Shown: piece after piece, positions 1 through 5,783 of the stretch
Position numbering within the stretch: the stretch's first letter is position 1
Layout of the letters: each line of letters starts with the position of its first letter
Assembly (NCBI GenBank): GCA_900555985.1
Contig: USNF01000014.1
Span: 1 to 24,115 of the forward strand
From: an uncultured Gemella sp.
GTDB taxonomy: Bacteria; Bacillota; Bacilli; Staphylococcales; Gemellaceae
Length of the DNA stretch: 24,115 bases
Direction of reading: 5' to 3'
Position numbers and translations under genes: made by a program
Notes under the pieces: model-generated
What the model saw: the letters and a program-made list of their open reading frames with translations, nothing else
What the model was told of the DNA's origin: nothing
Databases searched by the model: none

Positions 1-42
1 GCAAAACCTTGATCACCGGTTCAAATCCGGTAGCCGCCTCCA
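1..42 (+). tRNA. tRNA-Cys(GCA), 3' part, cut by the window edge
   Basis: The window opens at the anticodon: GCA at 1-3, then the 3' anticodon stem (6-10), a T arm at 15-31 (ACCGG stem, TTCAAAT loop, CCGGT) and the 3' acceptor strand AGCCGCC at 32-38. T39 is the discriminator base; U73 is a known identity element of tRNA-Cys. An encoded CCA follows at 40-42. The 5' half lies outside the window, so the D arm cannot be checked. The cysteine identity rests on the anticodon, the discriminator and close resemblance to Bacillus tRNA-Cys. Confidence 0.88.
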
Positions 43-50
43 ATTTTAAT

Positions 51-78
51 CATCTAAATAATTAGATGTATTTTTTTT
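51..78 (+). terminator. Intrinsic terminator after tRNA-Cys
   Basis: A 7-bp stem CATCTAA/TTAGATG (51-57 with 62-68) has a 4-base loop and is followed by an eight-T run. It sits 8 bases after the CCA and probably ends a tRNA operon lying upstream of the window. Confidence 0.75.
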
Positions 79-117
79 GCCTTTTTTTGTGTTAATAGTA
101 GTGAATACGATTAAAAC

Positions 118-148
118 TATAGATATCTATATTAAAATATGATAAAAT
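118..148 (+). promoter_or_regulatory. Candidate promoter with overlapping palindrome upstream of the phnD-like gene
   Basis: A weak promoter can be drawn as TAGATA (120-125), 17-base spacer, TAAAAT (143-148). The -35 element lies inside a perfect 14-bp palindrome, TATAGATATCTATA at 118-131, which would suit an operator. The tract is AT-rich, so both calls are tentative. Confidence 0.35.
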
Positions 149-193
149 GTAAAAAGGTGACATATATTTCATAAATAATTAGGAGGAAATAAT

Positions 194-1084
194 ATGAAAA
201 AATTATTATTGGCTTTAATTAGCTGTGTATTTATTTTTTCTGTAGTTGGTTGTTCATCTAAAAAGGAAGAAAAAAAATCTGAGGAAAAAGTAATTAAAAT
301 GGGATTTGTTCCTCTGAAAAATAGTGAACAACTAGTTGAAGATGTTAAGCCTATCGCTGATTACTTAAGCCAAAAAATGGGTGTAAAAGTTGAGGCGTTT
401 ACGGCAAGTAACTATATCGGTGTTGTTGAAGGTATTGGAAGTGGAAGTGTTGACTTCGGTATTATTCCTCCATTTTCTGCTGTTCTTGCTCAAAAGCAAA
501 GTAATGCAAAACCGCTGCTAACATCAAAAGGTAAATCAGGAAAATCTGGTTACACTGCAGAGTTATACGTAAGAAAAGACTCTGGTATTAAATCTTTACA
601 AGATGTTAAAGGTAAAAAGGTTGCATTCGTTGATCCTTCATCATCCTCAGGGTATATTTATCCAGGAGCTATGTTAGTTAAAGCTGGTATTAATCTTGAT
701 AAAGATATCTCATATCAATTTAGTGGTGGACATGATAAGAGTTTACAACTATTACTAAATAAAGATGTAGATGTAATAGCTACATTTGATGGTGTTGAAG
801 AAAGATACGGAAAAGAATTTCCTGCCGCATTAACAGATATAGAAAAACTAGCAAGTAGTGATACTATACCTGGTATTATGGTAACAGCCTCTAGTAAAAT
901 GGATAAAGATTTACAAGATAAATTAAAACAAGCTTTACTAGATATGGATAAAGATCCGAAGATGAAAGAGTTATTTACTAAGATGTTTAGTATAACTGGT
1001 TTTGAAGAAGTAGATCAAACAGCTTATAATAAAGTTGAAGAAACAGCAAAAGTTATGAATGTTGATTTAGACAAAGTAAAATAA
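194..1084 (+). CDS. phnD: PhnD-type phosphate/phosphite/phosphonate ABC transporter substrate-binding lipoprotein
   Basis: This 296-residue protein is probably a secreted, membrane-anchored solute-binding protein. A lipoprotein signal peptide ends in VVGC with the lipidated Cys at residue 20, followed by a Lys/Glu-rich linker. The mature part reads as a periplasmic-binding-protein-like II domain of the PhnD/PtxB family: MGFVPLKN near 36-43, SGSVDFGIIPP near 83-93, and the conserved VDPSSSSGYIYP loop at 146-157, which in this family contributes to oxyanion binding. AGGAGG at 181-186 supports the start. No phnC ATPase or phnE permease gene is adjacent: the gene lies alone between two terminators, so its transporter partners must be elsewhere or absent. 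The ligand (phosphate, phosphite, phosphonate or another anion) cannot be read from the sequence. Family assignment is firm; substrate is unknown. Confidence 0.85.
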   Translation: MKKLLLALISCVFIFSVVGCSSKKEEKKSEEKVIKMGFVPLKNSEQLVEDVKPIADYLSQKMGVKVEAFTASNYIGVVEGIGSGSVDFGIIPPFSAVLAQKQSNAKPLLTSKGKSGKSGYTAELYVRKDSGIKSLQDVKGKKVAFVDPSSSSGYIYPGAMLVKAGINLDKDISYQFSGGHDKSLQLLLNKDVDVIATFDGVEERYGKEFPAALTDIEKLASSDTIPGIMVTASSKMDKDLQDKLKQALLDMDKDPKMKELFTKMFSITGFEEVDQTAYNKVEETAKVMNVDLDKVK

Positions 1085-1092
1085 TTTAAGAT

Positions 1093-1127
1093 AAAGAACC
1101 TAGTAATAATGCTAGGTTCTTTTTTAT
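1093..1127 (+). terminator. Intrinsic terminator after the phnD-like gene
   Basis: An 11-bp stem AAAGAACCTAG/CTAGGTTCTTT (1093-1103 with 1112-1122) encloses an 8-base loop and runs into a T tract. It separates the lipoprotein gene from ruvA. Confidence 0.88.
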
Positions 1128-1171
1128 AAGTATAGAACTGTTTTATATTTATGAAGTTTATAACAAAATGC

Positions 1172-1200
1172 TTGAGATTTTTATAATTTAATTCTATAAT
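1172..1200 (+). promoter_or_regulatory. Sigma-A type promoter of ruvAB
   Basis: TTGAGA (1172-1177), a 17-base spacer and a perfect TATAAT (1195-1200) lie about 30 bases upstream of the ruvA start. Confidence 0.72.
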
Positions 1201-1229
1201 AGTATAATTGATTAGGAGTGTGAATTTTA

Positions 1230-1808
1230 ATGTATGCATATATAAAAGGAAAAATCTCTGAGATTAATCCGACAAATATAGTAGTAGATAATAATGGAAT
1301 TGGTTATGAAATAACAGTAGCTAATCCATACGAATATCAATTAGAAGAAGAAAAACAAATATTTATAAGCCAACAAGTACGTGAGGATTCGAATACTCTT
1401 TATGGATTTTCTACAAAGGAACAAAAGAAAGTATTTTTATTATTACTAAAAGTTAAAGGTGTTGGACCAAAGAGTGCCTTGGCTATATTGGCTGGTGCAA
1501 CTAGTGAGGAAATAATTTCTGCAATAGAAAAACAAGATGCAGTATATCTAACTAAGTTCCCTGGTATAGGAAAAAAATCTGCTCAACAGATTATTTTAGA
1601 TTTACAAGGTAAGGTTGATTTTGCGGCAACAACTTCAACTGCAAATAATAATTCAAATCAACACTTAAAAGATGCATTATTAGCATTAGAGGCATTAGGT
1701 TATAGTAAGAAGGAACTTACAAAAATTGAGAAGAAATTATCTGCATTTGATTATGATGGTGTAGATAGTTATGTTAAACAAGGATTAAAATTATTAATAA
1801 GTATTTAG
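1230..1808 (+). CDS. ruvA: Holliday junction DNA helicase subunit RuvA
   Basis: RuvA binds four-way DNA junctions as a tetramer and loads the RuvB motor for branch migration during recombinational repair. The 192-residue protein has the family order: an N-terminal OB-fold (YIKGKISEI, NGIGYEI, REDSNTLYGF to about residue 62), two helix-hairpin-helix motifs (KVKGVGPKSALAIL near 74-87; FPGIGKKSAQQIILDL near 110-125), a variable Asn/Ser/Thr-rich linker, and a C-terminal three-helix domain that contacts RuvB. It is slightly shorter than the ~200 residues usual in Bacillus. The ATG follows AGGAG (1214-1218). ruvB starts 22 bases downstream, so the two are one operon. No ruvC is present, which is normal for Bacilli, where RecU resolves junctions. 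Confidence 0.96.
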   Translation: MYAYIKGKISEINPTNIVVDNNGIGYEITVANPYEYQLEEEKQIFISQQVREDSNTLYGFSTKEQKKVFLLLLKVKGVGPKSALAILAGATSEEIISAIEKQDAVYLTKFPGIGKKSAQQIILDLQGKVDFAATTSTANNNSNQHLKDALLALEALGYSKKELTKIEKKLSAFDYDGVDSYVKQGLKLLISI

Positions 1809-1830
1809 TATCTTGAGGAAGGAGGAAATA

Positions 1831-2832
1831 ATGGACGAAAGAATGGTCTCAGCTAGCCAAAATGAAGGTGAAGAGAGAGAAGAACAGTCTTTAAGACCCA
1901 AATTGTTAAGTCAATATATCGGGCAGGAACAAATTAAAAATAATTTAAAAGTTTTTATAGAAGCAGCGAAAATAAGATCTGAAGTATTAGACCATTGCTT
2001 ATTATATGGTCCTCCTGGATTAGGGAAAACTACATTAGCTACTATTATTGCTAATGAGATGGAAGTTGGAATTAAATATACTTCTGGACCTGCAATTGAA
2101 AAATCAGGTGATCTTGCTGCAATTCTTACAAGTTTAGAACCAGGTGATGTTCTTTTTATTGATGAAATTCACCGTATTAGTAGATCTATAGAAGAGATAC
2201 TTTATTCAGCTATGGAAGATTTTTATCTTGATATAGTTATCGGTAAAGGTGATGAATCTCGTAGTATTAGAATTGAACTACCTCCTTTTACACTTGTAGG
2301 GGCAACAACAAGAGCAGGTGCACTAACTGCTCCGTTACGTGATCGTTTTGGGGTACATTGTCGCTTAGAGTTTTATAATATAAGCGAGCTACAAAACATT
2401 ATTAATAGAACAGCTGATATTTTTGGTTGTGAAATAGATACAGAGAGTTCATATGAAATAGCAATGCGTTCTAGAGGAACACCACGTATAGCAAATAGAT
2501 TACTTAAGAGGGTTAGAGATTTTGCTCAAGTAAAAAATAACGGAGTTATTACTCAAAGTTTAGCAAAAGATTCACTAGATTTATTGCAAGTTGACTCAAA
2601 AGGATTAGATAATATTGACTATAAGATACTTGAATGTTTAATTAAACGTTATGATGGTAGAGCTGTTGGTTTAGAGACTATAGCTATAACTATAGGAGAA
2701 GAAAGTATTACAATAGAAGATGTTTATGAACCGTATTTAGTAAAAGAAGGATTTATAGAACGTACACCTAGAGGAAGAAGAGCAACTCCTAAAGCTTATC
2801 AACATTTAGGATTGAAATATAAAGCAGAATAA
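1831..2832 (+). CDS. ruvB: Holliday junction branch migration ATPase RuvB
   Basis: RuvB is the hexameric AAA+ motor that pumps DNA through the RuvA-bound junction. The 333-residue reading shows Walker A GPPGLGKTT (60-68), Walker B DEIH (111-114), sensor 1 in VGATTRAG (156-163), the arginine finger in PLRDRFG (R170) and a C-terminal winged helix (RTPRGRRATPKAYQHLG). I place the start at ATG 1831. The frame extends upstream to a TTG at 1813, but the ribosome binding site GGAAGGAGG (about 1818-1825) lies between that TTG and the ATG, with ideal spacing only to the ATG. All catalytic motifs are intact and length matches the family. A strong terminator follows, ending the ruvAB unit. Confidence 0.96.
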   Translation: MDERMVSASQNEGEEREEQSLRPKLLSQYIGQEQIKNNLKVFIEAAKIRSEVLDHCLLYGPPGLGKTTLATIIANEMEVGIKYTSGPAIEKSGDLAAILTSLEPGDVLFIDEIHRISRSIEEILYSAMEDFYLDIVIGKGDESRSIRIELPPFTLVGATTRAGALTAPLRDRFGVHCRLEFYNISELQNIINRTADIFGCEIDTESSYEIAMRSRGTPRIANRLLKRVRDFAQVKNNGVITQSLAKDSLDLLQVDSKGLDNIDYKILECLIKRYDGRAVGLETIAITIGEESITIEDVYEPYLVKEGFIERTPRGRRATPKAYQHLGLKYKAE

Positions 2833-2840
2833 TTTATACT

Positions 2841-2880
2841 AAAGATTAGAAATAATGAATTTTATTTTTAATCTTTTTTT
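2841..2880 (+). terminator. Strong intrinsic terminator after ruvB
   Basis: A 15-bp hairpin (2841-2855 with 2862-2876, one G-T pair) ends in seven Ts (2874-2880). It insulates the satD-like operon from ruvAB. Confidence 0.82.
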
Positions 2881-2881
2881 G

Positions 2882-2929
2882 ATTTCCTTTGTAGTGGAAA
2901 TAACATAAAATTTCCGTTATAATAGAAAT
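2882..2929 (+). repeat. Four alternating half-sites phased every 14 bp over the satD promoter
   Basis: ATTTCC (2882-2887), GGAAAT (2896-2901), ATTTCC (2910-2915) and AGAAAT (2924-2929, one mismatch) occur in alternating orientation with exactly 8 bases between them, making three overlapping inverted repeats. They span the candidate -35, spacer, -10 and transcription start. This looks like a multi-site operator; the helix-turn-helix in the first gene product makes autoregulation an attractive inference. Confidence 0.6.
2895..2923 (+). promoter_or_regulatory. Candidate promoter of the satD/DUF3307 operon
   Basis: A perfect TATAAT at 2918-2923 is preceded, at 17 bases, by a weak -35-like TGGAAA (2895-2900) that overlaps the second half-site of the phased repeat. 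The start would fall about 2930, a few bases before the ribosome binding site. Confidence 0.55.
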
Positions 2930-2945
2930 AAAGGTGGTGGTAGAT

Positions 2946-3596
2946 TTGTATATTGCATTAATAGGTGATATTATTTCATCAAAAAATATAGAAGATAGAG
3001 CAGAAGCTCAAGTGAAATTATTAAATTTAATGAAAGATATTAATAAAAAATATAAAGAATATTTAGTTTCTCCATTTACTGTAACGACTGGTGATGAATT
3101 TCAAGCTTTACTTTTACCTAATAAACATATATTTCAGATAATCGATGAGATTTCATTTAGATTTTTACCATATGAAATAAGATTTGGTATAGGAATAGGC
3201 GATATACTTACAAAAATTAATAAAAAGCAAAGTATAGAATCAGATGGTCCAGCTTATTGGAAAGCTAGGGAAGCTATAAATACAGTTCATGCTAAAAACT
3301 ATTATGGTTATAAAAAAGTATGTGTAAGTCTAGAAGATAAGGATTTGGAAGAAAATATTAATTCATTATTATTATCTAGTGACTTTATTAGAGCGAAATG
3401 GACTGATTTACAATATGATATTTTAAAAGTTTTATTAGATGACAATATTTATATAGAAAATTTCTCAAATAATATAGTAGCAAAAAGATTAAATATTAGT
3501 CCAAGTGCCTTTAATAAAAGGTTAAAGGCAAGCGGTTTGAAAATATATTTAAATAATAGAGTAAAAGCTAATGAATTACTCATAAAACGAGTATAG
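2946..3596 (+). CDS. satD: SatD family protein: cyclase-like N-terminal domain plus helix-turn-helix
   Basis: The protein matches the SatD family, named from a streptococcal secretion/acid-tolerance locus; its molecular function is not established. I choose TTG 2946 (216 residues, reading LYIALIGDIISSKNI): AAGGTGG at 2932-2937 sits 8 bases upstream, whereas the earlier in-frame GTGs at 2934 and 2937 overlap that site. The N-terminal ~120 residues follow the motif order of class III nucleotidyl cyclases: GDI near the N-terminus (D8), TTGDEFQALL (D50, 42 residues after D8), RFGIGIGD (79-86) and GPAYWKAREA (101-110), where Arg108 aligns with the catalytic Arg but Tyr replaces the usual Asn. The C-terminal part carries a helix-turn-helix (AKRLNISPSAFNKRLKASGL, 179-198). 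The next gene starts 11 bases downstream. The family call is good; the cyclase relation is my inference. Confidence 0.78.
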   Translation: MYIALIGDIISSKNIEDRAEAQVKLLNLMKDINKKYKEYLVSPFTVTTGDEFQALLLPNKHIFQIIDEISFRFLPYEIRFGIGIGDILTKINKKQSIESDGPAYWKAREAINTVHAKNYYGYKKVCVSLEDKDLEENINSLLLSSDFIRAKWTDLQYDILKVLLDDNIYIENFSNNIVAKRLNISPSAFNKRLKASGLKIYLNNRVKANELLIKRV

Positions 3597-3607
3597 GAGG
3601 TGTGCTT

Positions 3608-4324
3608 ATGGATAAATTATATCTAGGTTTTTCAGAGTTTTTTCTATCTAATCCAGTACTAACTTTGTTTTTATTTGGTATTGTATTTTCTGAATATTAT
3701 GTGCCAAAGAGTAAAGTAATGGGAAATACAAAATTTGGATTATCATTAAATAGAATAATTCAATTAATAATTTTTTTAATAGCATTTATTTTTATACCCG
3801 AGAAAAAAATATATGTATTAATAATAATACTATTATCTCTAGGTGTTTGGTATATTCTAGATAGTGACTATGTTCAAATATTAGGTAATAAATATATCAC
3901 ACTAACTTCGAATATTATTTTAATTTTGTTAATAGTTATTATTTACTCTATTAATATTGATAGTAAAGAAGTTTTTGTCAACTCTAATATGAGCAATATA
4001 CTAAGACTGTTATTGTTCTTTAGTATTATAGGAAAACCTGTTAATGAAATTTTTAAAACATTCTTTGGTAGATTTCAAGTTGTTCAAGATGATAAATCAC
4101 TAGTTCAAGGAGCGGGAGCAGTGGTTGGAATTTTAGAGAGACTAATAATGGGGATATTTGTTTTAACGGGTCAATTTGCGGCGATAGGTTTGATATTTAC
4201 TGCAAAGTCTGTTGCAAGGTATAATAAGATTTCGGAGAATCAAAGTTTCGCAGAATACTATTTAATAGGATCGTTATTTAGTATGATAAGTGTATTAGTT
4301 GCATATATAATATTGTATTTATAA
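3608..4324 (+). CDS. Multi-pass membrane protein, DUF3307-like, partner of SatD
   Basis: This is a 238-residue integral membrane protein. ATG 3608 is chosen because AGGAGG at 3595-3600, overlapping the satD stop codon, is correctly spaced for it, while GTG 3602 would be too close. Hydrophobic segments lie roughly at residues 13-30, 48-64, 68-85, 98-118, 130-145, 175-200 and 215-238. The C-terminal third (GAGAVVGILERLI, TGQFAAIGLIFTAKSVARYN, FAEYYLIGSLFS) resembles the conserved core of DUF3307 proteins, which often neighbour SatD genes. The segment between has FFGRFQVVQDDKSLVQGAG, probably a loop. No enzymatic motif, channel signature or ligand site is recognised. Tight coupling implies it acts with, or is controlled by, the SatD protein. 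Ile is coded mainly by ATA/ATT and the gene looks more AT-rich than its neighbours. Confidence 0.65.
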   Translation: MDKLYLGFSEFFLSNPVLTLFLFGIVFSEYYVPKSKVMGNTKFGLSLNRIIQLIIFLIAFIFIPEKKIYVLIIILLSLGVWYILDSDYVQILGNKYITLTSNIILILLIVIIYSINIDSKEVFVNSNMSNILRLLLFFSIIGKPVNEIFKTFFGRFQVVQDDKSLVQGAGAVVGILERLIMGIFVLTGQFAAIGLIFTAKSVARYNKISENQSFAEYYLIGSLFSMISVLVAYIILYL

Positions 4325-4428
4325 TAGAATTAATAAAGATTATTAATTAAGAGTAAATGGTTGTAATATTTTATGTTTTATATTAAACTTTAAAAATAAA
4401 TTAGAGTAGAAGAAGGAAATTTAAGTAA

Positions 4429-5196
4429 ATGATTGATAGTAAACAATTTATAAATACTAGACATAAAAATCAAAAAATTAATTATGATAATGTCCTTAAA
4501 GAGTTAATAAAAGAATGGGAAAAAACAAATTTTAGACCAAAAATATTAATACATTCTTGTTGTGCACCTTGTAGTACATATGTATTAGAATATTTATCTG
4601 AATTTAGTGATATAACAATATTTTTCTCAAATTCTAATATTCATCCAAAAGAAGAATACATAAAGCGTATGCTTGTACAAAAAGATTTTGTTGAAGAATT
4701 TAATAAAAGAAATGAGAAAAAAATAAAATTTCTAGCAGATGAATATGATCCAAGTAAATTTATTAGAGCGGTTAAAGGTCATGAGGAAGACAGAGAAGGT
4801 GGAGATAGATGTCATATTTGTTATGAGATGAGATTAGACTCTTCAGCATTAAAAGCTCAAGAATTAGGTTATGATTATTTTGCTTCAGCTTTAACATTAA
4901 GTCCAAAGAAAAATGCAACAGTTATTAATGAAGCAGGATATGTTCTTCAAGAACAAGTATCGATATATTATTTACCATCTGATTTTAAAAAGAACAATGG
5001 TTATAAGCGTTCTATAGAAATGTGTAATGATTACAATATTTATAGACAATGTTATTGTGGTTGTGTGTTTGCAGCAAAAGATCAGGAGATTGATTTTAAA
5101 GAGATAAATAAAAATGCTCGTGAATTCAATAGAAATCATGAAGATTATGAACGATTTAAATCTATAATAAAAACAGGTGGAGAAATAGTAAAATAA
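4429..5196 (+). CDS. queH: Epoxyqueuosine reductase QueH
   Basis: QueH catalyses the last step of queuosine synthesis, reducing epoxyqueuosine to queuosine at wobble position 34 of GUN-anticodon tRNAs; it is a non-homologous replacement for QueG. The 255-residue protein has the family cysteines: HSCCAPC (C44, C45, C48), DRCHICYEMR (C128, C131) and RQCYCGC (C208, C210, C212), the set expected to hold the [4Fe-4S] and mononuclear iron sites. FASALTLSPKKN near 151-162 is another family stretch. A modest AAGGA site lies 11 bases before the ATG. Other queuosine genes are not in the window. The gene appears monocistronic, with a terminator at 5262-5308; no convincing promoter was seen in the AT-rich spacer before it. 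Confidence 0.92.
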   Translation: MIDSKQFINTRHKNQKINYDNVLKELIKEWEKTNFRPKILIHSCCAPCSTYVLEYLSEFSDITIFFSNSNIHPKEEYIKRMLVQKDFVEEFNKRNEKKIKFLADEYDPSKFIRAVKGHEEDREGGDRCHICYEMRLDSSALKAQELGYDYFASALTLSPKKNATVINEAGYVLQEQVSIYYLPSDFKKNNGYKRSIEMCNDYNIYRQCYCGCVFAAKDQEIDFKEINKNAREFNRNHEDYERFKSIIKTGGEIVK

Positions 5197-5261
5197 ATTA
5201 AGTTTACTATATAAAACTAAAAACTAAACAATTTTTAATAAAATATAGATATTGAATGCTA

Positions 5262-5308
5262 AAAAGAAAGTTATTTGAAAATAGAATAACTTTCTTTTCT
5301 TTTTCTTT
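5262..5308 (+). terminator. Intrinsic terminator after queH
   Basis: A 14-bp stem AAAAGAAAGTTATT/AATAACTTTCTTTT (5262-5275 with 5285-5298) has a 9-base loop and a T-rich tail. Confidence 0.82.
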
Positions 5309-5397
5309 TGAAATCTTTTATTTTATCATTAAATTTGTATTTTCATGATATTTTCAATAAATAATAAGATAATCAAGTACAGTATTAAAGAAACGGC

Positions 5398-5420
5398 TTT
5401 CTTAATTGTAAATTAAGAAA
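5398..5420. repeat. Inverted repeat upstream of the ptsH promoter
   Basis: TTTCTTAATT and AATTAAGAAA form perfect 10-bp arms around GTA, ending 30 bases before the -35 element. Without a T tract it is more like a protein-binding site than a terminator; function unknown. Confidence 0.5.
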
Positions 5421-5450
5421 AAGTTTAAACTCTATACAAATAGAAAATAC

Positions 5451-5494
5451 TTGTAAATATTGCTTTCATATGTTATTATTTGAATGTAAATATT
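5451..5494 (+). promoter_or_regulatory. ptsHI promoter bracketed by a 10-bp direct repeat
   Basis: TTGTAA (5451-5456), 17-base spacer, TATTAT (5474-5479). The decamer TGTAAATATT occurs at 5452-5461, overlapping the -35, and again at 5485-5494, at the expected transcription start. The 33-base offset is about three helical turns, so both copies face the same side of the DNA. No catabolite-response (cre) sequence was seen. Confidence 0.6.
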
Positions 5495-5518
5495 TTTTTA
5501 ATAAAGGAGACATAAACT

Positions 5519-5782
5519 ATGTTACAAAGAGGATATAAAGTAATTGACGAAACAGGAATTCACGCTAGACCAGCTACACTTTTAGTACAAGCTGCTTCTA
5601 AATTCCAATCTACTATTGAATTAGAGTACAACGGACGTAAAGTTAACTTAAAATCTATCATGGGTGTAATGAGTCTAGGTGTTGGTAAAGATGCTGAAAT
5701 CACAATTTACACTGATGGAGCTGATGAAGAAGAAGCAATCAATGCTTTAGAAGAAACGATGAAGAAAGAAGGATTAGTATAA
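5519..5782 (+). CDS. ptsH: Phosphocarrier protein HPr
   Basis: HPr relays phosphate from enzyme I to the sugar-specific EII components of the phosphotransferase system. The 87-residue protein has the active-site histidine in TGIHARPAT (H15) and the regulatory serine in LKSIMGVMSLG (S46), the target of HPr kinase/phosphorylase in Bacilli, where P-Ser-HPr acts with CcpA in catabolite control. AAGGAG precedes the ATG. ptsI begins one base after the stop codon, so the two are translationally coupled. Codons such as AAC, TAC and CGT are more frequent here than in satD or queH, fitting high expression. Confidence 0.97.
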   Translation: MLQRGYKVIDETGIHARPATLLVQAASKFQSTIELEYNGRKVNLKSIMGVMSLGVGKDAEITIYTDGADEEEAINALEETMKKEGLV

Positions 5783-5783
5783 T

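Larger units (their letters stand above)
5197..5518. other. Intergenic region queH-ptsH (322 bp)
   Basis: This spacer holds, in order, the queH terminator (5262-5308), ~90 bases of plain AT-rich sequence with no plausible reading frame, a perfect inverted repeat (5398-5420), and the ptsH promoter flanked by a direct repeat (5452-5494). I see no RNA gene. Confidence 0.6.

Noticed and set aside
1813..1830. Six-codon N-terminal extension of RuvB from TTG 1813
   Set aside because: It would place the strong GGAAGGAGG ribosome binding site inside the coding sequence and leave the TTG with none; ATG 1831 is ideally spaced.
4328..4348. AT-only hairpin after the DUF3307-like gene as a terminator
   Set aside because: The 9-bp stem contains only A-T pairs and lacks a T tract, so it is not convincing in such AT-rich DNA.
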